Under the pieces are notes generated by a model that was not told the origin of the DNA, ran no database searches, and was given only the letters and a program-made list of their open reading frames with translations. From Hymenobacter taeanensis (GTDB lineage Bacteria; Bacteroidota; Bacteroidia; Cytophagales; Hymenobacteraceae), in NCBI RefSeq assembly GCF_013137895.1, contig NZ_CP053538.1, positions 1,921,501 to 1,985,500 on the forward strand: a DNA stretch of 64,000 nt, written 5' to 3'. Shown piece after piece: positions 1 to 7,996 of this stretch (position 1 is the first letter of the stretch; each line of letters opens with the position of its first letter). A program made the position numbers and the translations under genes.

Positions 1-472
1 TTTCCCAGCGCACCACGTTGGCCCACTGGTTAATGAGCAGGGGCAGGTCGCGGTAGCTCTGAATCCAGTTTTTGTAAGTGCTCCAGATGATGGCCTCCGA
101 GGTAGGACGCACTACCAACTCTTCTTCCAGCTTGGCATTGGGGTCTACGCGTAGCTTGCCGGGGTTATCGGGGTCAGTTTGCAGGCGGTAGTGGGTTACC
201 ACTGCGCATTCCTTGGCAAAGCCTTCGGCATTTTTCTCCTCAGCTTCAAACAGGCTTTTAGGTACAAAAAGCGGGAAATAGGCATTCTGGTGGCCCGTCC
301 GTTTGAACATATCGTCCAGGGTGCGTTGCATCTTTTCCCAGATGGCATACCCGTACGGTTTGATAACCATACAGCCCCGTACGGCCGAGTTTTCGGCCAG
401 GCCGGCACGCTTCACCAACTCATTGTACCACAGTGAATAATCTTCACTGCGTTTCGGCAAACTTTTGCTCAT
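1..472 (-). CDS. proS: Proline--tRNA ligase, N-terminal part (cut by window edge)
   Basis: Charges tRNA-Pro with proline in the cytoplasm. Translating the minus strand from the ATG at 470-472 gives 157 codons open to the window edge. The stretch contains class II synthetase landmarks of the archaeal/eukaryotic-type ProRS: '[12 protein letters not shown]' near the N-terminus, '[11 protein letters not shown]' (the motif 2 neighbourhood) and '[11 protein letters not shown]' at the edge. The short N-terminus without the long bacterial editing insertion fits the class III ProRS usual in Bacteroidota. It is divergent from the lipoprotein gene at 659, and the 186-bp gap should hold both promoters. 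The rest of the gene lies outside the window. Confidence 0.93.
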   Translation of the reverse strand, partial: MSKSLPKRSEDYSLWYNELVKRAGLAENSAVRGCMVIKPYGYAIWEKMQRTLDDMFKRTGHQNAYFPLFVPKSLFEAEEKNAEGFAKECAVVTHYRLQTDPDNPGKLRVDPNAKLEEELVVRPTSEAIIWSTYKNWIQSYRDLPLLINQWANVVRWE

Positions 473-658
473 ATTCGGAGTATCTTTGATTAGGCAGAAA
501 GGTTCCTTTTCTGGTATAAGATTTGTCTCTAAGAAAAGGCACCGTTTCGGGGCTAAATTACGTTATTAAATCCGGAGGATGTGGACCGGCCCCAGTCCAT
601 CATTGCCGGGCACTATTAGTTTTTAATCCTCCAATTCGTTCTTTTCGCGCTAGCATCC

Positions 659-1921
659 ATGAAAAAATCCATCCACTCCGTATTGCCCGCTATAGCCCTG
701 CTTACCTTGGGCGGCTGCGCCGGCACGTCGGCCCTCACCACTACGGAGAGCGACGGCGTATATTTTTCTTCCAAGGATCGGGTAACTGCTCCCGTTGCTA
801 TGCAATCAGCAACAGATACTCAGGGTCAAACGGATGCTAGCAACCCTGGCGACGTGGCCAACCCCGACTATAACGGTAACGACGGTTCTTCTACCGCTTC
901 CACTGAGTATTATGATGATGGCTATGGATACGCGGCTCGGTTGCGGCGATTCCACCAGCCGTCTTATCGTGGCCTTGGCATGGGGTATTATGATTTCGCC
1001 TACACTGATCCTTTCTGGTATGGCGGCCCCGCGTACTCCTACTACCCAGGTGCCTACTCGCGGTTCGGCTCGGCGTTTTATGATCCGTTCTATTCCCCCT
1101 TCTGGGGTGGCGGCAGCTACATCAGCATCAGCATAGGGCGGCCTTGGTACCGGCCCTTCGGCTACAACCCCTACGACGTGTATAGCTATGGCGGTTACGG
1201 CTACGGTGGCTACTACGGTGGCCTAGGTGGCTACGGTAACTACTACGGTGGTTTGGGCTCTGGCTATTATGGTAATCGAGGATCTTACGATAATAACCCC
1301 CGCAACCGGGTGGTGTATGGCCCGCGCCGTGATGGCGCCATTAATGCCACGCGAGCAGGTAGCACTGCTACCAGCAACGGTGTGCGGGGGCAAGTACAGC
1401 AAAACGGTATCCTAACGCCTGCTACCGGCTCCACCGGCGTGGTATCATCCCCAACGCCTACCCGCGGCCGGGGCCGCTTAGAAAGTGACGTTGCTGGCTC
1501 AGCGCAAGGCGCTGCTTCCGGAAACACCGGGCCAGACCGTTCGGGCCGGGCGCTTTCCGGCGACCAACGGCAGGTGCTGTCCTCACAGCCAAACCTCAAC
1601 CCTGATGGCGGCGGCCGCCGGTGGCGGGTACTGGAGCAGGCTTCGGGCCAACCAGGTGCTCAGCCAGCTACCAGCTCCAGCGACTACAGCCAGCCCCGCC
1701 GGGGCCGTGGCTGGGTGAGCGATGGGCAATCGTCGGGCTCAGCAGATCAGCCCGCTCGTCGGGAGCGGGCATGGCAGCAGCCTTCCCGTTCAGTTGAGCA
1801 GCCTACGCGCAGCTATTCTGAGCCATCCCGTAGCTACTCGCCTTCCAATAACGGTGGTAGCTTTGGCGGTGGCAACAGCGGCGGTGGCGGCGGGTCGCGC
1901 GGCCGGGGTCGGGTACAATAA
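659..1921 (+). CDS. Gly/Tyr/Arg-rich lipoprotein, function unknown
   Basis: Predicted lipoprotein of 420 residues. The N-terminus has a basic start, a hydrophobic run and the lipobox 'LGGC' with Cys20, so it should be processed by signal peptidase II. The middle (roughly 80-200) is rich in Tyr, Gly, Pro and Phe, with short YGGYGY-type repeats. The second half is low complexity, rich in Ser, Arg, Gly and Gln, and ends in a basic glycine tail 'RGRGRVQ'. No enzymatic domain is recognisable; a cell-envelope or matrix protein is the reasonable guess. The ATG at 659 is chosen because it starts the signal peptide directly. The next gene starts 84 bp downstream in the same direction, so co-transcription is possible. 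Confidence 0.8.
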   Translation: MKKSIHSVLPAIALLTLGGCAGTSALTTTESDGVYFSSKDRVTAPVAMQSATDTQGQTDASNPGDVANPDYNGNDGSSTASTEYYDDGYGYAARLRRFHQPSYRGLGMGYYDFAYTDPFWYGGPAYSYYPGAYSRFGSAFYDPFYSPFWGGGSYISISIGRPWYRPFGYNPYDVYSYGGYGYGGYYGGLGGYGNYYGGLGSGYYGNRGSYDNNPRNRVVYGPRRDGAINATRAGSTATSNGVRGQVQQNGILTPATGSTGVVSSPTPTRGRGRLESDVAGSAQGAASGNTGPDRSGRALSGDQRQVLSSQPNLNPDGGGRRWRVLEQASGQPGAQPATSSSDYSQPRRGRGWVSDGQSSGSADQPARRERAWQQPSRSVEQPTRSYSEPSRSYSPSNNGGSFGGGNSGGGGGSRGRGRVQ

Positions 1922-2005
1922 CCCTTGCCTCTCCTGCGTATTTAGCTATATCCAGCTACTGATTGAACTGCTGGCCGCCTAGGCCGGCTACTCTCTTCCT
2001 TCCCC

Positions 2006-3520
2006 ATGAAAAACTTGAAATATGGCTTAGGCCTGGCCTTTTTGGGCTTGGCCAGCCACGCTTTTGCCCAAAACGAGACCGATGCCTTGCGCTACTCCCG
2101 CGTTCAATTTGGAGGCCCAGCCCGGGCACTTGGTATTGGCGGGGCAACCTCTGCTGTAGGCGCCAACCTAGGTAGTCTGGTATCCAACCCCGCTGGCCTA
2201 GGCCTCTATGTAAAGTCAGATGCCAGTATTACGCCCGGTTTTGGAAATCTTTCTACCAAAGCGCAAGCAGGCTCTACTAGTATTAATGATCAGCGCTCTT
2301 CTCTGGTCTTAAGCAACCTGGGAGTGGCCTTTACCAACCGCTTACCCGATGACGATAACTCCTCGGAATGGCGCTCGGGCACATTCGCCTTTGGGATTAC
2401 TCGCCTAAATGACTTCAATAGTCGCGTCCATTATCGGAACACTACTACCGATGACCGTTCCTTGTTTCAGCGGTTACGCGAGCCTCGGGTTAGCTACGAC
2501 GACATTGATCAGGAGTACCAGGACAACGCTTACACTTCCCTTGATGGGCTGGCCTACGGGGCATACCTCACCAACTTCTACCGGAGCCGCTTAAACGGCG
2601 GCGACTCGCTTGGTACCATTCGGCGGGCCAATGCCATTGAGCAGGAAGAAACAATAGAAACCAGTGGCGGCCAGACCCAGTTTGATTTTGGCTACGGCGC
2701 CAGCTTCCGCGACAAAATTTACATTGGTGGCGCTTTGGGCATTGTAAGTACCCGCTACAAAGAAACCCGCGACTTCCGGGAAACAGACAACGACCCTAAT
2801 ACGCCTTTCTCTAGCTTGCTGCGCCGCAATACCCTGGAAACCAGAGGTACAGGGGTTAATTTCCGGTTAGGAGTAATTTACCGGCCCGCTGATTATATGC
2901 GGTTTGGCCTCTCGGTGCAGACCCCAACCTTCAGCAAGCTCACCGATACCTATGGAGCTTCCATCCAGTCTGACTTCAGCAGTGAGCCGTACGCTGGGGC
3001 GGGTGTTACCTCCGCTTCTGAAAGCACTCAGCCAGGGGAGTATACATACCAACTTACCACTCCCTTCAGGGCTACTGGCGGGGCAGTGTTTTTGCTGGGG
3101 AAGTATGCTTTCCTGAGTGGTGATGTAGAGTACGTTAACTACAACCAAGCCCGCTTATCAGGTGCTGATGGTGATGGGGCCAGCGTGTTCTCCGTAGAGA
3201 ATGAGGCTATTTCTACTACCTACGGTAAAGCCTTCAATTACCGCGCTGGCATTGAAGGGCGCTTTGAAGTGTTTCGCGTCCGGGCGGGTTATGCTCGCTA
3301 CGGCGACCCTTTCAAGACGACTGCCTTCGACAGAGCCCAGAACTTTTACACTGCCGGTGTTGGCTTCGCCCAACGCAACTTCTACCTAGATCTGGCCGGA
3401 GTCTATAACACTGACGACAGTTACACTTCCTCCTATACGCTTGCCAGCGGGCGTCAGCCAGTGGTAGGGGTGAAAGGCGACCGGTTTGTTACGTCGGTTA
3501 CGGTAGGCGTTAATTTCTAG
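2006..3520 (+). CDS. OmpP1/FadL-like outer membrane beta-barrel protein
   Basis: 504 residues with a Sec signal peptide ending near 'SHAFAQ' (residue 21). The next segment, 'GGPARALGIGGATSAVG' followed by 'SNPAGLGLY', is the typical N-terminal hatch sequence of the OmpP1/FadL/TodX barrel family, which moves hydrophobic compounds across the outer membrane. The rest consists of alternating amphipathic strands and ends in 'VTVGVNF', a barrel-type terminal strand with C-terminal Phe. The substrate cannot be told from sequence. The TAG stop lies at the edge of a perfect 39-bp inverted repeat shared with the convergent lipoprotein gene. Family placement is by pattern only. Confidence 0.75.
   Translation: MKNLKYGLGLAFLGLASHAFAQNETDALRYSRVQFGGPARALGIGGATSAVGANLGSLVSNPAGLGLYVKSDASITPGFGNLSTKAQAGSTSINDQRSSLVLSNLGVAFTNRLPDDDNSSEWRSGTFAFGITRLNDFNSRVHYRNTTTDDRSLFQRLREPRVSYDDIDQEYQDNAYTSLDGLAYGAYLTNFYRSRLNGGDSLGTIRRANAIEQEETIETSGGQTQFDFGYGASFRDKIYIGGALGIVSTRYKETRDFRETDNDPNTPFSSLLRRNTLETRGTGVNFRLGVIYRPADYMRFGLSVQTPTFSKLTDTYGASIQSDFSSEPYAGAGVTSASESTQPGEYTYQLTTPFRATGGAVFLLGKYAFLSGDVEYVNYNQARLSGADGDGASVFSVENEAISTTYGKAFNYRAGIEGRFEVFRVRAGYARYGDPFKTTAFDRAQNFYTAGVGFAQRNFYLDLAGVYNTDDSYTSSYTLASGRQPVVGVKGDRFVTSVTVGVNF
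2195..2204. repeat. GGCCTAGGCC palindrome
   Basis: Exact copy inside the OmpP1/FadL-like gene. Confidence 0.7.
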
Positions 3521-3600
3521 TAAAACAGGCTAGGCCTCCATAGAAGAGCCACTTCCAAGAATGGAAGTGGCTCTTCTATGGAGGCCTAGCCTGTTTTACT
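3519..3600. terminator. Bidirectional terminator: perfect inverted repeat, 39-bp arms
   Basis: Left arm 3519-3557, loop 'agaa' at 3558-3561, right arm 3562-3600; all 39 positions pair. It lies between two convergent genes, and the stop codons of both (TAG at 3518-3520 on plus; TAA from 3596-3598 on minus) fall at the two ends. Both arms carry the AGGCCTAG core in opposite orientation. There is no long T-tract, so termination would rest on the exceptionally long hairpin. Confidence 0.8.
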
Positions 3601-4561
3601 TCGTGACCCGCACTTGCAGAATAAACGTGGGGGTGGGGGTGGCAATAATATCTTCTATAAGAATGGCGCCAGTTTTATTCTCTGGTGTGCGAAAGGCAAT
3701 AACCTGGTTTTTGGTAACCGCCCCTGTGTAAGTAGAATCAGTAAACTGAGTGCCCGCAGCGAAAGCGGCCGTAAGCTGCGTGGTAGTGGTGAGGGTAGTG
3801 AAAGTAGTTTCGTTGAGTGTGGTGCGCCGGATACGCGTTTGGCGCTTAATGGGCCAACGATTATCGGGCAGCTTGGCACGGGAGTTGGCAGGCGTGGCCA
3901 GCCCTGGTCCGGTAGTAACGTTTGGCACGTACACTAAATCAATAAGCTGTTGCGCATCAGTATTTTGTGGGGCTGTGCGTACCGTGAATTTTGGCAACGC
4001 TAAACCTGAGCGCAGTGCCAGATAGCTGCGCCGCGCTGCATTATCCGGGGTAGGGGCTTGCAGGCCTACCCGGTAGCTATGATAGATGTATAAAGAATCG
4101 GTGCGGCCCAGCCGAAGAAAAAAGCTGCGTTTACCGGTATTGCCGTTGGTATCAGTAGCTTCATACACCCACGTCTCTTTGCCCGGGGTAGTACGGGTGG
4201 GTTGCACACTCTGGAAGGCAAACTCCGTAGTGAAGCGCGCAACCGTTTCAAAGGTAGAATCTAAATAGGTGAGCTTGAATGTTGGTTGGTCGCCCTCTAC
4301 GTACCCTACCTGTGGGTAAATAATGCCCTCGGGTACGGGTTGGTACTCAGCCGTAATGAGCATACGCGTCAGTCGGGAGTCCTTTTCGGCCTCAGCATAT
4401 ATACGGGTGGCTACCGTGTCGCCGGGAGTGGTGAGTCGCCGGTTGCCCGTGGTAAAACGACTGCTAGCCACAAAATCAACGCGGGGCCCTGAGTTCAGGT
4501 CGGGCTGGCAGGCCGCTAGGCCTAGCAGCGAAAAGAGCAGAAGGGGCTGGGGAAAGCGCAT
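3596..4561 (-). CDS. Lipoprotein, function unknown
   Basis: 321 residues from the ATG at 4559-4561, the start that puts the signal peptide first; the frame stays open 48 codons further upstream, but that part is not signal-like. The lipobox is 'LLGLAAC' with Cys about residue 18, so it is a lipid-anchored envelope protein. The body is rich in Thr, Ser and Arg and looks all-beta, with a segment 'VYEATDTNGNTGKRSFFLR' that resembles Ig-like or PKD-like surface domains. No catalytic motif is visible. It is convergent with the FadL-like gene and shares its terminator palindrome. Found as a type in Bacteroidota, but I cannot name the family. Confidence 0.72.
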   Translation of the reverse strand: MRFPQPLLLFSLLGLAACQPDLNSGPRVDFVASSRFTTGNRRLTTPGDTVATRIYAEAEKDSRLTRMLITAEYQPVPEGIIYPQVGYVEGDQPTFKLTYLDSTFETVARFTTEFAFQSVQPTRTTPGKETWVYEATDTNGNTGKRSFFLRLGRTDSLYIYHSYRVGLQAPTPDNAARRSYLALRSGLALPKFTVRTAPQNTDAQQLIDLVYVPNVTTGPGLATPANSRAKLPDNRWPIKRQTRIRRTTLNETTFTTLTTTTQLTAAFAAGTQFTDSTYTGAVTKNQVIAFRTPENKTGAILIEDIIATPTPTFILQVRVTK

Positions 4562-5101
4562 ATGGGCGTAAAGGTCGGAGATTTGGTGGGCTAAACCACA
4601 ACTGGTAGCGCAGCCATAATATAAGTAGATGGAGGAGTGGCCTAGCACCACAATGGTTGCGTTTGCGTGCATAGCAGGCTCAGAGGATAGTAAGCGCGCC
4701 TGCACTGCCCTCCTTAACGTTTAAACCCTGCCAACATTTTACTTGCTGTTGTCCAAGCTGTGGCTTCCTTGAGTTGGCACTATTGCAACCGGATGTCAGC
4801 CTCGGCCTGATACCGGCCTGGCTCCATGCCGGCTACTATAGCTCAGTACAAATAGCGTGTGGCTCCCGGAAAGACTGCTCATGGAAAGGCCTGCACGTGC
4901 GGCAACAGCCAGTGGCCTAGCATAGGCAGCCAACAATTCTGGACGTAGCCTGAACTGAAGAGCGAGGAACAAAGGGAAGGATAGCAGTATGCCGTTTAGG
5001 TCTATGGTAGTATTCTTTTTAACGTTGCTAACCAGTTGTTTACTGAAAAACATAACCTTTAAGCCAAATAAGCGCCTACCTAACAGCGTATAGCCCTTGT
5101 T
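4562..5101. other. Intergenic region, divergent promoters
   Basis: 540 bp between the starts of two divergent lipoprotein genes. Two copies of AGTGGCCTAG lie here (4636-4645 and 4911-4920). An 85-codon frame on the minus strand (4796-5053) has no recognisable features and is not called. No clear -7 box was found. Confidence 0.5.
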
Positions 5102-6523
5102 ATGCCTACTCTCCGCCCCTTTTATTTGCTGTCTTTACTGGCAGTTGCCACCCTCGGATGCCAACGGGACCAGCCAAAGCGTACCGAGCAGCGCAGCCCC
5201 GCTCTAGCCGACTCCCTAGCCCTGGATTCCGTTGTGGAGCCAGTGGCTGTGACGCCCGTGCGGCGCGACTGGCACCATCTGGAGCGGCTCACGAACCGAA
5301 AAGCGCCTCTGGTGGTGTATCGTCGCGGGGTAGTGCGGCCGTCTTCCTTCAATATGGCAGCGCCTCCGGTAGAAGCCCGCTTGCAGGACCTAACGCTGAA
5401 AGCCAGCGAATACTTCCAGATTGATCCTTCTAGGCCGGCAGAAGTGCAGGGGCGGGAGGGTACTATCATCCGAATTCCGGCCAAAGCGCTGCTCGATGCC
5501 CGTCAGCGCCCGGCTACCGGTACCGTATGGGTAGAGGTAAAAGAGTGTTATTCTGTTGCCGACTTGCTGCTCTCTAATTTGCTAACCGAGACAACGACTG
5601 GCACTCCGTTGGAACTGGCCGGGGCCGTGCTGGTGCGTGCCACGGCGGGCGGGCAGCAACTAGCCTTGGCTACTAGCCAGGAAATGCAGGTGCAGCTGGC
5701 CAGCGCACCGCAGCCGCAGCTATATTATGGAGATGCCGTGGGCACAAGCGCGCCACTACGCTGGAAGGCAGCTGAGGCGGCAGCCACAGCCGCTGAAAAG
5801 GTGTATAGCTCCGTTGAGCAGATGCCCCAGTACGGAGACGGGCCCGAAGATATCAACAAACTTATTCGGTACCCCAGCCAGGCAATGAGTCACCAAACCC
5901 AAGGGATAGTATTTGCCTCTTTTGTTGTTGATGAAACTGGCCGGGTAGCCAACCCCCGGATTATCAAAGGACTAGGAGACGGCTGTGATGAGGAAGTGCT
6001 GCGCGTGTTGCGGCAAACCTCAGGCCGCTGGCAGCCAGGCAAGCAAGAAGGACAAGCCGTGAAAGTTCGCCTCACCCTCCCCATTCGGTTTGCCTTTGAG
6101 CAAGGCGCTGGCTCAGCCGTAGAAGCCCATGGGCTGGCCGCCTCAGACCCCACAGAGCCCGAATTTGCGAAGGTGCCCAACGGTATGTGGGTGAGGCGCC
6201 TGGGCTGGATTGCTACCGGCAAGGCTTGGACCGGGGCCACCACGGCGTACTACGTGCCTGTACCTGCAGCGGCGGAGCAAACTGCCCTGCGAATGGTGCT
6301 GCCAGGGAGAAGGGTAGTGCTGGCCGGAATGCCGCAAACCGGAGGCTACCAGTTTCTGGCTGCGCCGGCTCGTGCCAAAATAGTGCTACTTGGGATGCGC
6401 TATGAGAACGGAGCGCCTTTTGTAGCCCGGCAAGAAGCCCGTACCAGCATTCCTCCTGACTCGTTGCAGTTTGCAGAGACTTCACTCGGTGAGCTGGAAG
6501 CTACGTTGGCCACGTTTAATTAG
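5102..6523 (+). CDS. Lipoprotein with TonB C-terminal domain
   Basis: 473 residues. A signal peptide with lipobox 'AVATLGC' (Cys20) predicts lipid anchoring. Residues about 100-200 ('GTIIRIPAKALLD', 'GTVWVEVKECYSVADLLL') match a beta-rich segment common in Bacteroidota surface proteins. Residues about 235-331 are a TonB-C domain: 'YPSQAMSHQTQGIVFASFVV' is the classic P-x-x-A...G-x-V/I...V-D-x-x-G-x-V pattern, ending 'KVRLTLPIRF'. The last 140 residues are unassigned. TonB normally has an inner-membrane anchor helix, so a lipid-anchored TonB-C domain is unlikely to energise receptors in the usual way. The start is supported by the signal peptide at residue 1. Confidence 0.75.
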   Translation: MPTLRPFYLLSLLAVATLGCQRDQPKRTEQRSPALADSLALDSVVEPVAVTPVRRDWHHLERLTNRKAPLVVYRRGVVRPSSFNMAAPPVEARLQDLTLKASEYFQIDPSRPAEVQGREGTIIRIPAKALLDARQRPATGTVWVEVKECYSVADLLLSNLLTETTTGTPLELAGAVLVRATAGGQQLALATSQEMQVQLASAPQPQLYYGDAVGTSAPLRWKAAEAAATAAEKVYSSVEQMPQYGDGPEDINKLIRYPSQAMSHQTQGIVFASFVVDETGRVANPRIIKGLGDGCDEEVLRVLRQTSGRWQPGKQEGQAVKVRLTLPIRFAFEQGAGSAVEAHGLAASDPTEPEFAKVPNGMWVRRLGWIATGKAWTGATTAYYVPVPAAAEQTALRMVLPGRRVVLAGMPQTGGYQFLAAPARAKIVLLGMRYENGAPFVARQEARTSIPPDSLQFAETSLGELEATLATFN

Positions 6524-6750
6524 GCGGGCGCAAGTATGGCCCTCTTGCAGAGTAATAATATAAAATGTTCTTTTTATAATGATATAAAAATGTATATTAG
6601 CGAGTGAAAAGGTACGGCTACCGAGGGAAATAAAACTTTCGTCGGATAGCTCTCAGCCCGAGTGAGAAATGAGCCTCGAAATAGTTAATTTTCGATTCCT
6701 CTGTTCCTCTTTGGCTGCGTTCTGCTGCTCCACCACGCGATTACACCCGA

Positions 6751-7986
6751 ATGACATCACCTTTACTGCGGATTTTTACGTTTGGATTAGCCCTAGTGTG
6801 GTCCTGTGCGGCTTGGGCTCAACCGGGTTCTTCTACAAATAATGCTCCTCCAGTGGCCGTATATATCACGGCTCACCCCGACGACTGGCAGCTGTTTATG
6901 GGGAGCGATGCCTGTGCTGACGTGCAGCGAGCCGGTGGAAAAGCCATATTTATCTGCCTGACCGGTGGCCAGGCCAATGAGCCCGGCGATACCTTCTGGC
7001 TGGGGCGCGAAGCCGCTTTTCAGGCGGCGGTGCAGAAAGCAGCCAACCTCTCGGTGCCGGCGTCGAATGTGGTGCCCACTACTTGTAAAATAACGGTTAA
7101 AGGCCACTCCGTGCTTATGCAGCGCTACAGGAATACGGTGGCCTACTCTTTGCGCCTGCCCGACGGTAACCTGGATGGCAAAGGCCAGGCCCGGGGTGGC
7201 TATCAGAGCATGCGCCAGCTATTCAAGGACGGTCGTTTCGTAACACCTCTCGATGGCAGCCTGTCCTATGTTTCCTGGGATGATCTGATTCAGACGGTAC
7301 AAAGACTTTTGAAGAAAGAGGTGGGTGAAGCGAAGGTGAGTGTTCATGCCTCACAGCCCGATGAGCGTTATAACCCCCGTGACCACTCTGACCATCGGAT
7401 GGCAGGGGAAGTAGCGCTGGCGGCCACCAATAAAATAGAGTGCCGTACGCTACTCTACGTCGGCTATGATAGCCGTCGGCGTCCAATCAATCTGCAGCCT
7501 GAGCAGGCTGCTAATCAGCGGGCAGTATACCAGGCCTACAGCGAAACCATGACCAGTCATGGGCAGCCCTCGGGTTGGGAGTTTTCACATTTACAGTTTA
7601 TTGGTCGCCAATACTCGCAAGTGCGCCACAAAAGCGGCCAGCAGTTGGGAGATTCTATTGCTATTCCGCGAGTTGTGCCCAGCACAGTGGGTGGGCAGGG
7701 AGATGGTAAAACGTATACCAGCCTAACCCTGGAGCCTAACTACCCTAACCCCTTTGACCGCTCTAGCCTGATGGCGTACCAGATGCCAGCGGCCGGAGCC
7801 GTATGGCTGCGGATACTAGACGTGCAAGGTCGTGAAATAGTACGTATGCTACACGGAGAACAGCAGCAGGCTGGGCGGCATGAGCAATGGCTGGATGTCA
7901 ACAGTTTTCCGGCGGCGGGCCTCTATATTGCAGAGCTGCGCGTAGGCGACGAGCGGCGTACATGCCGCCTGCAGATTATCCGCTGA
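6751..7986 (+). CDS. Secreted PIG-L/LmbE-type deacetylase with T9SS tail
   Basis: 411 residues. A signal peptide ends near 'AWAQ' (residue 24). The PIG-L/LmbE zinc-deacetylase fold is shown by 'AHPDD' (His42, Asp44, Asp45) and 'HSDHRMAGE' (His212 and His215), the metal ligands of N-acetyl-sugar deacetylases such as MshB and BshB. The last 85 residues, 'LEPNYPNPF' through 'GLYIAELRVGDERRTCRLQI', form a type IX secretion (Por) sorting domain, so the enzyme should be exported across the outer membrane and anchored or released. Cytosolic BshB is shorter and lacks both signals, so the likely substrate is an extracellular or surface amino-sugar. An AT-rich 227-bp stretch upstream probably holds the promoter. 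Confidence 0.85.
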   Translation: MTSPLLRIFTFGLALVWSCAAWAQPGSSTNNAPPVAVYITAHPDDWQLFMGSDACADVQRAGGKAIFICLTGGQANEPGDTFWLGREAAFQAAVQKAANLSVPASNVVPTTCKITVKGHSVLMQRYRNTVAYSLRLPDGNLDGKGQARGGYQSMRQLFKDGRFVTPLDGSLSYVSWDDLIQTVQRLLKKEVGEAKVSVHASQPDERYNPRDHSDHRMAGEVALAATNKIECRTLLYVGYDSRRRPINLQPEQAANQRAVYQAYSETMTSHGQPSGWEFSHLQFIGRQYSQVRHKSGQQLGDSIAIPRVVPSTVGGQGDGKTYTSLTLEPNYPNPFDRSSLMAYQMPAAGAVWLRILDVQGREIVRMLHGEQQQAGRHEQWLDVNSFPAAGLYIAELRVGDERRTCRLQIIR

Positions 7987-7996
7987 GTTTTCCAGA

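Noticed and set aside
179..436. Plus-strand frame opposite proS
   Set aside because: Lies entirely antisense to the proS coding sequence, whose motifs are unmistakable.
4796..5053. 85-codon frame on the minus strand between divergent lipoprotein genes
   Set aside because: No signal peptide, motif or conserved composition; it lies in the promoter region of two genes and looks like a chance frame.
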